Assembly (NCBI GenBank): GCA_030613605.1 | Contig: JAUWLO010000004.1 | Location: forward strand, 1-26,021 | Direction of reading: 5' to 3' | DNA: 26,021 bases | Source: Gammaproteobacteria bacterium | GTDB lineage: Bacteria; Pseudomonadota; Gammaproteobacteria; SZUA-152 | Shown here: positions 13,753-22,180 of the stretch, piece after piece | Layout: each line of letters starts with the position of its first letter | Position numbering within the stretch: the first letter of the stretch is position 1 | Made by a program: the position numbers and the translations under genes | Notes under the pieces: model-generated | The model's database searches: none | What the model was told of the DNA's origin: nothing | The model's input: the letters and a program-made list of their open reading frames with translations, nothing else

Positions 13753-15483
13753 CTAATTCAATCCGGCCTTATTCAAACCATCGACCAAATGTTTTAACTG
13801 CATTGGGTCTATAAATGGAATGACCGGCTCAATCGAAGCTATAGAAATCGCCGGATCCTCTAGGCGTATTTGCTCCAATTGCCAACTAGCGTCCCCAATA
13901 CGTCCGATGTGAGCGTAAGAAGCTGTTAACCATAATCGTGGCTCCTGCGCATCAGGATTACGATCTAACGCATGCTCAAACTGTTTTATCGCGTTTTCAT
14001 AATCATGCAAATTAAAATAAATCTCGCCCATAATAACTTTATACACAGAGGGATGAAGCGGATTAAGACGCATGGCTTTGCGCATTTGCACCAGAGCGTC
14101 CCTGGGTTTTGCTGCATAATTTAGAGTAGTTGCCAGTATTCCATATCCATCGGCATTATTAGGGTCTAACTCAATAACTTTTAATGACTCAGACAATGCC
14201 AGTTGATGATTTCGGCTGATCACCGCGGTAAAGGCCGCAGCCCAATGAACCTGAACAAGACTATCATCCAGCTCAAGAGCTTTCTGTGAAAGCTCTTCGG
14301 CACGTTTTAAGTTAACATCTGGCGTATTTGTCCAGCCATTCAAAACATCGTAAGCAAAAGACAAAGCTAAATTTGCATAAGCGCGTGCAAATTCAGGATC
14401 GAGCTCAATGGCTTTCCTAAAATGCTCTTTTGCTAATGCATTGCTTTCTTTTGAATACTCCCAGAACCTTTTCCATCCCTGAAGAAAGTGATCATAGGCA
14501 ACAATATTATTTGTATATTTTCTTGCCAACTGTTTCTGTTCACGGTCACTAAGCTTCAGCTTCAATGCAGTGATTATTTTTTCAGTAACACTATCTTGCA
14601 GCGCGAAAACATCTTCCAGATTACCGTCAAAACGATCTGCCCATAGATTTCGGCCGCTGATAGCATCAATCAACCGCGCTGTTATACGTACTTTATTGTT
14701 ATTTTTACGTACACTGCCTTCAACTATATAGGCTACCGCCAGCTCTTTACCGATTTCGCGCACATCGATCGCGCTGTCTTTGTACGCAAATACAGAATTT
14801 CTGGCAATGACGCCAAGCCCGGATATTTTTGAAAGATCGGTGATGAGATCTGCGGTAATGCCATCACTAAAATATTCCTGCTGAATATCCTCACTCATAT
14901 TTTTAAACGGCAACACCGCGATGGTATTGCGCTGACCAGGCTGGGAGGTATTCAATGAGCCAGGTATCTTGTCATACAACACAATTCCCAGACCCGCTGT
15001 GATAATGGTCAAAACCAACAGTAGCTGAAGACGTTTATTGCCTGTTTTAGAGTTACGGTTCGTATTCTCAGCTTCAGTTTGCGTATTTATGCTCGGACTT
15101 TCGCTTATCGGGCCGTTGGTTATGTTGCTATTTTTTGGCACCGCAGGGCTGACGTTGGCGATAAGCCGGTAACCTCTCTTCGGGACTGTCTCAATATAGC
15201 GAGGGTTTTTTGAGTCATCACCGAGTGCCTTGCGAAGCTTGATAATGGCGGTGGACAGAGAGTCATAACCTACCACACGATTGGCCCATGCCTGAGATTC
15301 GATGTCTTCACGCGAGACCACCTGGCCTTGCTGTTTTGCCAGGCACAGCAATACGGCCATGACCTGGGGTTCAAGCCTGGTTTGCTCAATATTTGAACCA
15401 GAAACACGGCCAAGGCTAGGATCGATGTGCCTGTCACCTATATAAAACGGGGCCCTATCGAGCGCGTCACTTTCATTCACCAT
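13753..15483 (-). CDS. CadC-like membrane transcriptional regulator with TolB/FlgO-like and TPR domains
   Basis: 576 residues. An OmpR/PhoB-type winged helix occupies about 10-110 (YDSLSTAIIKLRKALGDD, then the wing YIETVPKRGYRLIANV). There is a linker to 150, one membrane helix (151-170, LQLLLVLTIITAGLGIVLY), a TolB-N/FlgO-like domain (about 187-310, starting IAVLPFKNMSED and containing IVEGSVRK and LWADRFDG), and about six TPR-type repeats (340-560). This layout is the ToxR/CadC type: it binds DNA from the inner membrane and senses with its periplasmic part. It is divergent from the DUF1326-DUF2182 pair and may control it (inference). The coding-strand bases before the ATG are pyrimidine-rich, so no Shine-Dalgarno sequence is seen. 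Confidence 0.88.
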   Translation of the reverse strand: MVNESDALDRAPFYIGDRHIDPSLGRVSGSNIEQTRLEPQVMAVLLCLAKQQGQVVSREDIESQAWANRVVGYDSLSTAIIKLRKALGDDSKNPRYIETVPKRGYRLIANVSPAVPKNSNITNGPISESPSINTQTEAENTNRNSKTGNKRLQLLLVLTIITAGLGIVLYDKIPGSLNTSQPGQRNTIAVLPFKNMSEDIQQEYFSDGITADLITDLSKISGLGVIARNSVFAYKDSAIDVREIGKELAVAYIVEGSVRKNNNKVRITARLIDAISGRNLWADRFDGNLEDVFALQDSVTEKIITALKLKLSDREQKQLARKYTNNIVAYDHFLQGWKRFWEYSKESNALAKEHFRKAIELDPEFARAYANLALSFAYDVLNGWTNTPDVNLKRAEELSQKALELDDSLVQVHWAAAFTAVISRNHQLALSESLKVIELDPNNADGYGILATTLNYAAKPRDALVQMRKAMRLNPLHPSVYKVIMGEIYFNLHDYENAIKQFEHALDRNPDAQEPRLWLTASYAHIGRIGDASWQLEQIRLEDPAISIASIEPVIPFIDPMQLKHLVDGLNKAGLN

Positions 15484-15563
15484 AAGGAGGGTAAAAATCC
15501 ATTTTTACAAAAAAAATAACGTAACCTATTGATATTACTGTGAATAATTAATATTCATATAAA

Positions 15564-15587
15564 CTTCACGAAACCTTCATGCTTCAG
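15564..15587. promoter_or_regulatory. candidate operator of OmpR-type direct repeats
   Basis: CTTCACGAAAC (15564-15574) is followed by CTTCATGCTTC (15575-15585), an 11-bp direct repeat. That is the unit length bound by OmpR/PhoB-type winged helices. It lies 81 bases before the start of the neighbouring regulator of that class. Autoregulation or control of the DUF1326 operon is possible. The evidence is geometry only. Confidence 0.3.
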
Positions 15588-15621
15588 CCGTAAATTTCCC
15601 TGCATTTTTCCCTAGAGTTGG

Positions 15622-15792
15622 CTACATGCCGACACCACCCAGCATGCCCATTTGGCGCATCAAAACCGGCAGAAATATTATGGCACATGGAGTCACCACA
15701 AACACAACGATAGCCACAAACCTAACCCCTTCAATAGCTGACTCTGGCCTGAGGTACGGATGCTGACGCAGAGAAACAGGACTTAAAACCAA
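15622..15792 (-). pseudogene. possible fragment of a membrane-protein gene
   Basis: The minus strand is open for about 65 codons from 15819 down to a TAG at 15622. The only possible starts are non-ATG (TTG 15792, GTG 15717) until very late in the frame. The product ends in a hydrophobic helix (FVAIVVFVVTPCAIIFLPVL) followed by MRQMGMLGGVGM. It reads like the C-terminus of a membrane protein with its 5' part lost, but a chance open frame cannot be excluded. Confidence 0.25.
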
Positions 15793-15864
15793 AGGGTTTA
15801 ACCATTGGGAACATGCTGATTATTCAATACCGATTACTTGAACTAACACTAAGGAGATAAAATC

Positions 15865-16470
15865 ATGTCTACAGACTGGAAACTTGATGGAACCTATTTT
15901 GAAACCTGCAATTGTGATGTCGCTTGTCCATGTGTCTTTTTAAGCGCCCCGACGACAGGAGAGTGTACGGTTCTCATTGCATGGCATATAAACAAGGGTA
16001 GTTTTGGAGATATCAGTCTTGATGGGCTCAATATCGCCCTCGCGGTCTATTCTCCAGGGCACATGTTAGAGGTGCAGTGGAAGGTTGCTCTCTATTTAGA
16101 TGAAACTGCTGATCAGTCTCAAACGGAAGCGTTGACCAAAATCTTCGCTGGTCAGGCAGGTGGACATCCGGCAAAACTCGGCGAGCATATTGGTGAAGTG
16201 CTTGGTGTTAAAAGTGTTGCGATTGACTACCAGGAAAATGGCAAAAAACGCAGTCTTAAAATTGCCGACATAGCCGAAGCCGAGATTGAGGCAAACGAAG
16301 GCCAGGGTGGTGCTGAAATTACGATTGAAAATCATCCTTTCTGTATCGCGCCCGGCTATCCTGCCGTTACAGCAAAATCCAGTAAATTGAGTTATGAGGA
16401 CCATGGACTTCAGTGGGAAATTTCCGAAAAGAATGGTTTTTTCTCGCCCTTCACATATCAGGCTGATTAA
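15865..16470 (+). CDS. DUF1326 domain protein
   Basis: 201 residues with no signal peptide. The N-terminus holds the DUF1326 hallmark cysteine cluster C15-x-C17-x3-C21-x-C23 (in FETCNCDVACPCVF) plus C34, which suggests metal or redox binding. GHMLEVQWKVALYLDE and the later HPFCIAPGYPAVTAKSSKL also belong to this family. Function is unknown. It is regularly found beside DUF2182 membrane proteins (recalled family context), as here, where the next gene starts 2 bases after its stop. The ribosome-binding site is AAGGAG. Confidence 0.9.
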   Translation: MSTDWKLDGTYFETCNCDVACPCVFLSAPTTGECTVLIAWHINKGSFGDISLDGLNIALAVYSPGHMLEVQWKVALYLDETADQSQTEALTKIFAGQAGGHPAKLGEHIGEVLGVKSVAIDYQENGKKRSLKIADIAEAEIEANEGQGGAEITIENHPFCIAPGYPAVTAKSSKLSYEDHGLQWEISEKNGFFSPFTYQAD

Positions 16471-16472
16471 TC

Positions 16473-17279
16473 ATGTCTGTCGCTATTGTAGAATCCATAC
16501 TGAAACACGACCGAACTGTGGTGGTTGCTGGCCTTGCCAGCATCATCACCCTGGCCTGGGCCTACATGTTTTTCTTAGCAGAGAGTATGGATGGGAATAT
16601 GGCCGAAAATATGGAATTAGGAATGCAAATGGCTATGCCCAGTGTGCAGGCATGGGGTCTAACTGACTTTATATTTATGTTTTTCATGTGGTCGGTGATG
16701 ATGGTAGCCATGATGACCCCTTCGGCATCGCCGATGATTCTCATGTTTTCCAGATTCAATCGAAAACAAAACCAACAGCAGGCTCCTTTTTTAAAAACGG
16801 GGTTATTCCTTTCAGGTTATTTAATTGTCTGGATCGGGTATAGCGTACTGGCAACGTTAATCCAGTGGGCACTGCACAGCATGGCGTTACTCTCTCCAAT
16901 GATGGTAAGTAGCAGTCCTGTTTTGGGTGGAGTATTACTCATAGGGGCCGGCATCTTTCAGTTTACGCCACTTAAACATGCCTGTTTATCGCACTGCCGT
17001 ACCCCGCTTGGTTTCCTGATGAACGAATGGCAGGAGGGTAATCGGGGAGCATTACGCATGGGTCTACAGCATGGCAACTATTGTGTGGGTTGTTGCTGGC
17101 TGATCATGTCACTGCTTTTTGTCGCAGGGGTTATGAACTTACTCTGGGTGGCGACTTTAACCGCCTATGTTTTGGTTGAGAAAATTATCCCGCAAGGCCA
17201 CTGGGTGGGCCGCGCCATCGGCTTGCTCATTATCGGCTGGGGGTTACAAATGATTGTTGGGGCAAATTTTTCAATATGA
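16473..17279 (+). CDS. DUF2182 membrane protein (predicted metal-binding)
   Basis: 268 residues with about six to seven membrane helices. The family signatures are seen: WSVMMVAMMTPSASPMILMF, then HACLSHCRTPLGFL, then MGLQHGNYCVGCCWLIMSLL. Their Met, His and Cys residues in the membrane suggest copper or other soft-metal binding. The start is 2 bases after the DUF1326 stop, so translation is coupled and the two proteins probably work together at the inner membrane. The reaction or cargo is not known. The CadC-like regulator divergent from the pair may respond to the same signal (inference). Confidence 0.9.
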   Translation: MSVAIVESILKHDRTVVVAGLASIITLAWAYMFFLAESMDGNMAENMELGMQMAMPSVQAWGLTDFIFMFFMWSVMMVAMMTPSASPMILMFSRFNRKQNQQQAPFLKTGLFLSGYLIVWIGYSVLATLIQWALHSMALLSPMMVSSSPVLGGVLLIGAGIFQFTPLKHACLSHCRTPLGFLMNEWQEGNRGALRMGLQHGNYCVGCCWLIMSLLFVAGVMNLLWVATLTAYVLVEKIIPQGHWVGRAIGLLIIGWGLQMIVGANFSI

Positions 17280-17433
17280 CATCATGATTAACACAACGGG
17301 CATGGTAGTACTGCTCAACTGCATGGGTAACACTCTGGAAGTTAGACTGATTATTAACAGGAGTTACGGAATTTGTGGTTGGTCATGCGGTGGTGGAATG
17401 TTGATAGTGGAATACCAATAATATAAAACGTTT

Positions 17434-17467
17434 AAAGGGGATGCCTCTTTCAGACATCCCCCTTTTT
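17434..17467. terminator. bidirectional terminator
   Basis: AAAGGGGATG (17434-17443) faces CATCCCCCTTT (17455-17465), with an 11-base loop and T-runs on both strands. It separates the rightward DUF2182 gene from the leftward outer-membrane protein gene. The 17280-17433 stretch before it shows no gene. Confidence 0.85.
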
Positions 17468-17492
17468 CTAATCTGTTGCTTTACTGACATAT

Positions 17493-18158
17493 TTAAAAAC
17501 GATAATTTAGACCCGCAGAAATAACAGGGTACATAGTGAATCCCTTGATATCGTCTTCGGCGTTGGCTTCTTCTTGCTCAAGCTCTGCCAGAAAAGCGGC
17601 GTCATTAGATAACAAGCCACCCGTGGACTTCAGGTCGACATTAGGCTTACCCTGCATTAACACACCAACATCCAGGGTAAAACCCAAACCACTGCTCGCA
17701 CTATGTCCAATCCCTATACCTGCGTAGGGTACAATTTTTTTGAAGTCTACCGTTGCAGACAAATCACCCACTTCGGCTGCAGTATACGTGTTTCCTCCGA
17801 TGTCATAAGTGGCTGCGGGGTCGGCTGTCATACCCAATTCATTGCTATTTACCATCACACCACCCGTGATCCGGAATGAGCCGGCAAAGGGATGAAAATT
17901 CGCCAGAACGGCAATGGTTTGCAGGTTAAGATCCACGTCATAATCGATGCCATCCGTAGTATCGGTGCTGCTGGTAGAAAATTTGTTGATACCAACGTTC
18001 ATCGTGAACCTGGGGCTGATTGGGTAATTTAAATCCACGCCGAACCCCAGGGTTCCTACCTTAACCCCTACGGCTAATTCTCCCGTCTCAGAGGCATTGG
18101 CCATTGACCCAAAAGCTAACACCGCTGCTGCCAACAAAACTGAGGATATTTTTCTCAT
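17493..18158 (-). CDS. small outer-membrane beta-barrel protein
   Basis: 221 residues. Residues 1-22 are a signal peptide ending in ANA. The mature protein has alternating strands rich in Gly and aromatic residues (VGVKVGTLGFGVDLNYPISP, FTMNVGINKF, LQTIAVLANFHPF, VPYAGIGIG) and ends in NYRF, a C-terminal aromatic as recognised by the BAM complex. It probably forms an 8-stranded barrel. The family resembles small OmpW/CarO-like proteins of Xanthomonas-type bacteria, but the transported substance, if any, is unknown. AAGGAGAT precedes the ATG. It is a single gene ending at the bidirectional terminator. The 204-bp gap to its right shows no other feature. Confidence 0.85.
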   Translation of the reverse strand: MRKISSVLLAAAVLAFGSMANASETGELAVGVKVGTLGFGVDLNYPISPRFTMNVGINKFSTSSTDTTDGIDYDVDLNLQTIAVLANFHPFAGSFRITGGVMVNSNELGMTADPAATYDIGGNTYTAAEVGDLSATVDFKKIVPYAGIGIGHSASSGLGFTLDVGVLMQGKPNVDLKSTGGLLSNDAAFLAELEQEEANAEDDIKGFTMYPVISAGLNYRF

Positions 18159-18362
18159 CCGCTATCTCCTTAAGAATTCGTGTCTATTTATGGGCAAATC
18201 ACGCAAATGGGTTCGATGGCACACATAGCGACGTCGGCGATTCAACGCTTTAAGAACTGGTTCAAACATTGGGGAAATAATGGAAAATTAATCGGAAAAA
18301 TCAGGGATTACATCAAAAATGCCAGACTCACTTTTGCGATTCTGTTTCAGCCTGCTTACTGC

Positions 18363-19016
18363 CTAATCTGTGGGAATATTGTGCTTTTTATCCCATTTAT
18401 ATTTCATGATCACGCCTCCAAGGATAACCACAGAAAGCAAAATAAGTGGACCGAATGTGGCGATGTCGAGCAGGTCACTCAACGAAGCCCCGCCGGCTGC
18501 CTGGTAGATTACCGGCGCATAAACATACGATTTCAGCCCAATGCCGATAAATGTCGCGGGCACAAAATACAGCAGCTTAACTTTAAGAATACCTGAACTG
18601 TAATTAACCAGACCATGAGGGAACGCCGGCATTATGCGCATGGCCAGCAGTGCGAAAAAATTATCCTGCTTGCGAAGAAGCCTGTATATGTGCGAGTTCT
18701 CCACCCGATGTACCCATTCATCGGAGAGGGTAGCTGAAAAAAAGTAGGCTGAGATTCCTCCCAGCGTGGCGCCAGCGGCAAGAATAATACTGGCGGTCAG
18801 TGGAGGAAACAGGACTGCCGCAACCCACAGAAACACCGTGCCGGCCAGAGCGAAGGTAAATAACAATGCCTGCAACAAAACCAGGATTACCGGCAACCAC
18901 CAGTAATCAGTATATTGTCGTGCTATCGTGATTAATTCCTTAGGATCCAGTAAGCCATAGAACTGTAGCAAAGCACCGATGGCGACGAGCACACCGAGGA
19001 TGAGTAATTTATACAT
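18363..19016 (-). CDS. TVP38/TMEM64 (VTT/DedA-related) membrane protein
   Basis: 217 residues with five to six membrane segments. The VTT-domain core is visible: FTFALAGTVFLWVAAVLFPP, GATLGGISAYFFSATL, then the re-entrant-type loop ALLAMRIMPAFPHGLVNYSSG, and FIGIGLKSYVYAP. The R-x-x-P-x-x-P-like segment (RIMPAFPHGLVN) is the conserved charged/proline loop of the superfamily, whose members act in phospholipid or small-molecule flipping. The exact substrate is unknown. It is on the same strand as the host-attachment gene 66 bases upstream, so they may share a transcript. Confidence 0.9.
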   Translation of the reverse strand: MYKLLILGVLVAIGALLQFYGLLDPKELITIARQYTDYWWLPVILVLLQALLFTFALAGTVFLWVAAVLFPPLTASIILAAGATLGGISAYFFSATLSDEWVHRVENSHIYRLLRKQDNFFALLAMRIMPAFPHGLVNYSSGILKVKLLYFVPATFIGIGLKSYVYAPVIYQAAGGASLSDLLDIATFGPLILLSVVILGGVIMKYKWDKKHNIPTD

Positions 19017-19082
19017 AGCATTCCGAGCATGGCCCGAAGTTACGGCCTACTAACATTAACTTTCCCTGCATGACACAAACGT

Positions 19083-19538
19083 TTACAGCGGAAGCTCCTT
19101 CGTCGGAAGGTTTTTCTTTAAACGACCGGGTAAATCACGTACATCGCAATCGGTAAAGTCCTTGTGAATATATGTACCTACCATTGCACGGGTGTGTTCG
19201 TTGAGGTGTGTGTTCAGCAGACCACGAAAATGGGGCCCGGCTACCAGCACCAACCTTCTGTATGCATTGGCCTTACGCCCTGCATCTAATTCAGAGGCTA
19301 ATTCCCCAGCAAAACGGTTAGCTTCATAGTATTTGGGGTCTGCAGGATCCCCCAGGGATCCATGGCCGGTACCTTTAGACTGGTTATGACCAGGCCGATC
19401 CGAGGCCAGCGTCGAACCCTTTGCCCGGCTTTCCGGATGGGTATAATCTTTCAAACATGTCATTTTCTCCCCAATTCTTTCAGTTGCATACAGATGCGCC
19501 CTACTTGCATTGGCTATCAGAACCCACGTGTTATCCAT
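19083..19538 (-). CDS. host-attachment family protein
   Basis: 151 residues, no signal peptide. It begins WVLIANASRAHLYA, followed by the GHGSLGDPADPKYYEANRFA segment and the closing LVLVAGPHFRGLLNTHL; this is the pattern of the Host_attach family, named for a plant-associated bacterium. Structurally the family relates to archaeal eRF1-like/Rossmann proteins, and a direct role in attachment is doubtful for most members. A strong GGAGG ribosome-binding site precedes the ATG. It probably leads a two-gene unit with the VTT protein. Confidence 0.9.
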   Translation of the reverse strand: MDNTWVLIANASRAHLYATERIGEKMTCLKDYTHPESRAKGSTLASDRPGHNQSKGTGHGSLGDPADPKYYEANRFAGELASELDAGRKANAYRRLVLVAGPHFRGLLNTHLNEHTRAMVGTYIHKDFTDCDVRDLPGRLKKNLPTKELPL

Positions 19539-19618
19539 ACTGCACCTCCAGTCAGAATTATTCTATTTCTACCCAAAGCATAGTCCGATCAACGCATTTT
19601 TTCAGGGCCTTATTTTGA

Positions 19619-19624
19619 TATAAT
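19619..19624 (+). promoter_or_regulatory. probable -10 box of yaaA
   Basis: TATAAT preceded by GA lies 34 bases before the chosen yaaA ATG. The region at the expected -35 distance is T-rich and a poor match, which would fit an activator-dependent promoter. In E. coli, yaaA belongs to the OxyR regulon. Only a half-match to the OxyR motif (CTAT at 19562-19565) was found here, so no operator is called. Confidence 0.4.
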
Positions 19625-19657
19625 TACCCCTTTCGCCCACTTAAAGATATCATGACC

Positions 19658-20431
19658 ATGCTCATTGTTGTCTCTCCCTCCAAAACACTAGATTACGATA
19701 ACCCACCAAAAACGAAGGTTTTCACACAACCGGATTACCTGCAAAACTCTCAGGAACTCATCACCCGCCTTCGTCAGCTATCATCACCAGATATTTCTAA
19801 ATTAATGAGCGTCAGTCAAAAAATCGCTGACCTTAATTTTGACCGCTACAAAACCTGGAACAGGAAGTTCACTGAAAAAAATGCCAAACAGTGTGTGCTG
19901 GCTTTCAAAGGGGATGTTTACACCGGGCTGGATGCCGAGTCTTTTACCAGCAAAGATTTCACTTTTGCGCAGAAGCATTTTCGTGTTCTCTCTGGCCTGT
20001 ATGGACTCCTACGCCCTCTGGATCTGATGCAGGCCTACCGCCTTGAGATGGGTACCAAGCTGGACACAAACCATGGTAAAAATCTGTATCAGTTCTGGGG
20101 TTCTACCATTACAGAAGGTTTGAACGCACAGCTAAAAAAAACCAAATCGAATTATTTGATTAATTTGGCCTCAAATGAATATTTTAAAGCTGTAAAACCA
20201 AAAGAATTAAATGCTGAAATAATCACCCCGGCTTTTAAAGAATACAAGGATGGCGAATACAAGATGATTGGTATTTATGCCAAAAAGGCTCGCGGATTAC
20301 TCAGCCGTTATATTATCCAGAATCAATTGACGGATCCTGAAGATATGAAATCATTCAACGAGGAGGGCTATAAATTCAATAATAAATTATCCAGGGGTAA
20401 TACCTGGGTGTTCAGTCGAAACAGAAAATAA
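19658..20431 (+). CDS. yaaA: peroxide stress protein YaaA
   Basis: 257 residues, UPF0246 family. E. coli YaaA limits free intracellular iron and so protects DNA and proteins during H2O2 stress. The match to the E. coli protein is clear throughout: LIVVSPSKTLDYDNPP, LAFKGDVYTGLDAE, FRVLSGLYGLLRPLDLMQAY, LEMGT, LYQFWG, LINLASNEYFKAVKPKELNA and KKARGLLSRYII. ATG 19658 is preferred over 19652 because the family starts MLI; neither has a strong ribosome-binding site. With the OxyR-type Prx-Grx gene, it forms part of the peroxide defence encoded in this window. It converges on the FimL-like gene, with 30 bases between. Confidence 0.95.
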   Translation: MLIVVSPSKTLDYDNPPKTKVFTQPDYLQNSQELITRLRQLSSPDISKLMSVSQKIADLNFDRYKTWNRKFTEKNAKQCVLAFKGDVYTGLDAESFTSKDFTFAQKHFRVLSGLYGLLRPLDLMQAYRLEMGTKLDTNHGKNLYQFWGSTITEGLNAQLKKTKSNYLINLASNEYFKAVKPKELNAEIITPAFKEYKDGEYKMIGIYAKKARGLLSRYIIQNQLTDPEDMKSFNEEGYKFNNKLSRGNTWVFSRNRK

Positions 20432-20461
20432 CCAGCTGATATTTTCAGGTATTAATACTTA

Positions 20462-22180
20462 CTACATATTTGCAACTGCAGCATATTCCCTCAAAACAGG
20501 TACAGAGCTTTCTGGAGGATAACCTAACTTAGCCATACTATTTTCCGCAATCTGCAGGCCAAGTTCAGGCGCCACACTTTCCTCAACGACAGACTGATAA
20601 TAATTTTCAAGGCCAGTTATTGCATCCGCAAGAAGATCCAGACTGTCCTTGCTAGCCTCTTCTTTATTAAGAATAATTTCCTGATTAACGTATTTAGTAA
20701 TAGCGTCGGTTAAATTCGATTGCTGCTCATCATTTATTGTTCGCGCTGTTCCGGCAATCTGTTCCAGCAACTTTGGAACATTACTCACCAATAATATATT
20801 TGATGGCTCGTCAGAAAGATCGCTGACTTCATTTTTAATTTTTTGAATATTTTCCAATACTTCATGAGCAACAACTTTTAAAAGTTTTTCATATTCTGCC
20901 GAAGGAATGCCGCCTTCCTCATCAGACCGACTCATCACTCTGCCTAAATCACCAAGCGACGTTTCTATAGCAAGGATTACTGTAGCAACTCCCATTAAAT
21001 CTTCTTCGCTAAGTGATTCCCCCTCAATCATTTTAAGCCTTAAAAATTCTTCTTGCTCATTAACAAGATTTTTATGCCTCCCCATCCCTAACATGTCCAG
21101 AGCATCTGCCACCGATGAAAAATTCTTCAGCACTGAATCCATGCCTTCCACTGCACCATCCTTGCTATGCAAAATAATATCCAACGTGCACTTAATGGTT
21201 GTTAGCTCTTCATTTAGCTGCTTTGACATACTTTCTACTAAATTTGCATTAAATCCGTACAAATTTTCCCTGGCATCATTTATATCTTGATCGTCATCAT
21301 AACCCAATGAAAATGCTTTTTTAATTTCCACAACCCTGTCGCTATAAGATTCTGACTGCCCAACATAATACAAAAGACTTTTTGTTATTTTATCCAGAGA
21401 ATCATCAGTATGAATTTCTCCACCCGATTTTATAATATGCTTGATTTCTCGATCCACTCGACCAAGCAACATTTTAATAGCGACACTTGATTCAAGTCCT
21501 TGTTCTTTTAATGATTCAACCACGCCCAGCGCCACCCACCATAACTGCTCTTCTTTTTCTGAAGAGCTTGCGATAAGCAGGTTATCAAGCACTAATGTTA
21601 ATTTTTCCAGACTTTTTTCGAGATCGTTGTTTTTAAATACACCCAACAAACCAGACAAATAACCTGGGCGTAATTTTTTTGCCACAGAAACAACGTTACC
21701 TGCTACTGTACTTTTACCAACAGGCTGCACCGGTACCTTTACCGTAAGATCCGGAGAGAAAAAATCACCTTCCGTGAGCAGCTCACTATCCTGGCTCGCA
21801 CGAAAATCATTCAACATTGGTAATAAAACTAGAGGAAGATCAGGGTTGCCGTGGTAAAGGCTTTCGAGGTAACCTGGTAATTGCAGAATGCCCGCCGCCA
21901 ACACTTCAGCCGCTTCATCTTTATGTTTTACTTTTTCTTCTGTCAGGGCAAGCGCCAGCTGCTCCATTTCTTTGGCAAGCATAGTTGCCCCCTCAATCTC
22001 TACCATCTCCACCGCCCCCTTAACACGGTGGAGAGGAGCAAGGCATTCCTTGATGGGTGTCACATCATCCGAATTTTCTATAAATTCGTCCAAAGATTGA
22101 AGAACACTTTCCAGAGTTTCACTTATCCCATCTTTAATCCAGGCCAGTGTTTTACGATCGACTACGGTACTCGTTAACAT
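20462..22180 (-). CDS. FimL-like protein (ChpA N-terminal domain homologue)
   Basis: 572 residues, soluble. The first 150 residues match the N-terminal region of the pilus chemotaxis kinase ChpA/PilL: WIKDGISETLESVLQSLDEF, LHRVKGAVEMVEIEGATMLA, LPGYLESLYHGNPDLPLVLL and MLNDFRASQDSELLTEGDFF. A stand-alone protein of this size is the FimL type; Pseudomonas FimL (about 560 residues) affects twitching and cAMP signalling. There is no CheA kinase core, CheW or receiver domain. An HPt-style H-x-x-K-G is present at H51. ATG 22180 follows GGGGG by 5 bases, so it is preferred to the GTG at 22183. No pil-chp genes lie nearby. Confidence 0.82.
   Translation of the reverse strand: MLTSTVVDRKTLAWIKDGISETLESVLQSLDEFIENSDDVTPIKECLAPLHRVKGAVEMVEIEGATMLAKEMEQLALALTEEKVKHKDEAAEVLAAGILQLPGYLESLYHGNPDLPLVLLPMLNDFRASQDSELLTEGDFFSPDLTVKVPVQPVGKSTVAGNVVSVAKKLRPGYLSGLLGVFKNNDLEKSLEKLTLVLDNLLIASSSEKEEQLWWVALGVVESLKEQGLESSVAIKMLLGRVDREIKHIIKSGGEIHTDDSLDKITKSLLYYVGQSESYSDRVVEIKKAFSLGYDDDQDINDARENLYGFNANLVESMSKQLNEELTTIKCTLDIILHSKDGAVEGMDSVLKNFSSVADALDMLGMGRHKNLVNEQEEFLRLKMIEGESLSEEDLMGVATVILAIETSLGDLGRVMSRSDEEGGIPSAEYEKLLKVVAHEVLENIQKIKNEVSDLSDEPSNILLVSNVPKLLEQIAGTARTINDEQQSNLTDAITKYVNQEIILNKEEASKDSLDLLADAITGLENYYQSVVEESVAPELGLQIAENSMAKLGYPPESSVPVLREYAAVANM

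Larger units (their letters stand above)
15484..15864. other. divergent intergenic region of the CadC-like regulator and the DUF1326 gene
   Basis: This 381-bp gap contains a near-palindrome TGAATAATTAATATTCA (15541-15557), CTTCAC/CTTCAT direct repeats 11 bases apart (15564 and 15575), an open minus-strand fragment encoding a hydrophobic stretch (15622-15792) and the AAGGAG ribosome-binding site of the DUF1326 gene. No clear -35/-10 pair was identified for the rightward genes. Confidence 0.5.

Noticed and set aside
15484..15500. The coding-strand bases before the regulator start (CCTCCTTA) resemble the 3' end of 16S rRNA
   Set aside because: The match is in the sense that cannot pair with the ribosome; it is most likely chance. 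It only shows that no Shine-Dalgarno sequence is present.
18180..18596. Rightward 138-codon frame overlapping the VTT gene
   Set aside because: It runs antisense through the VTT coding region, has mixed composition and no family features.
19539..19657. OxyR site before yaaA
   Set aside because: Only one CTAT quarter-site is a full match and the rest falls below what random AT-rich sequence gives, so no operator is claimed although E. coli yaaA is OxyR-controlled.
20462..22180. Reading the FimL-like gene as a truncated ChpA kinase
   Set aside because: Its length fits a stand-alone FimL, it ends cleanly and no downstream kinase-domain remnant is seen between it and yaaA.
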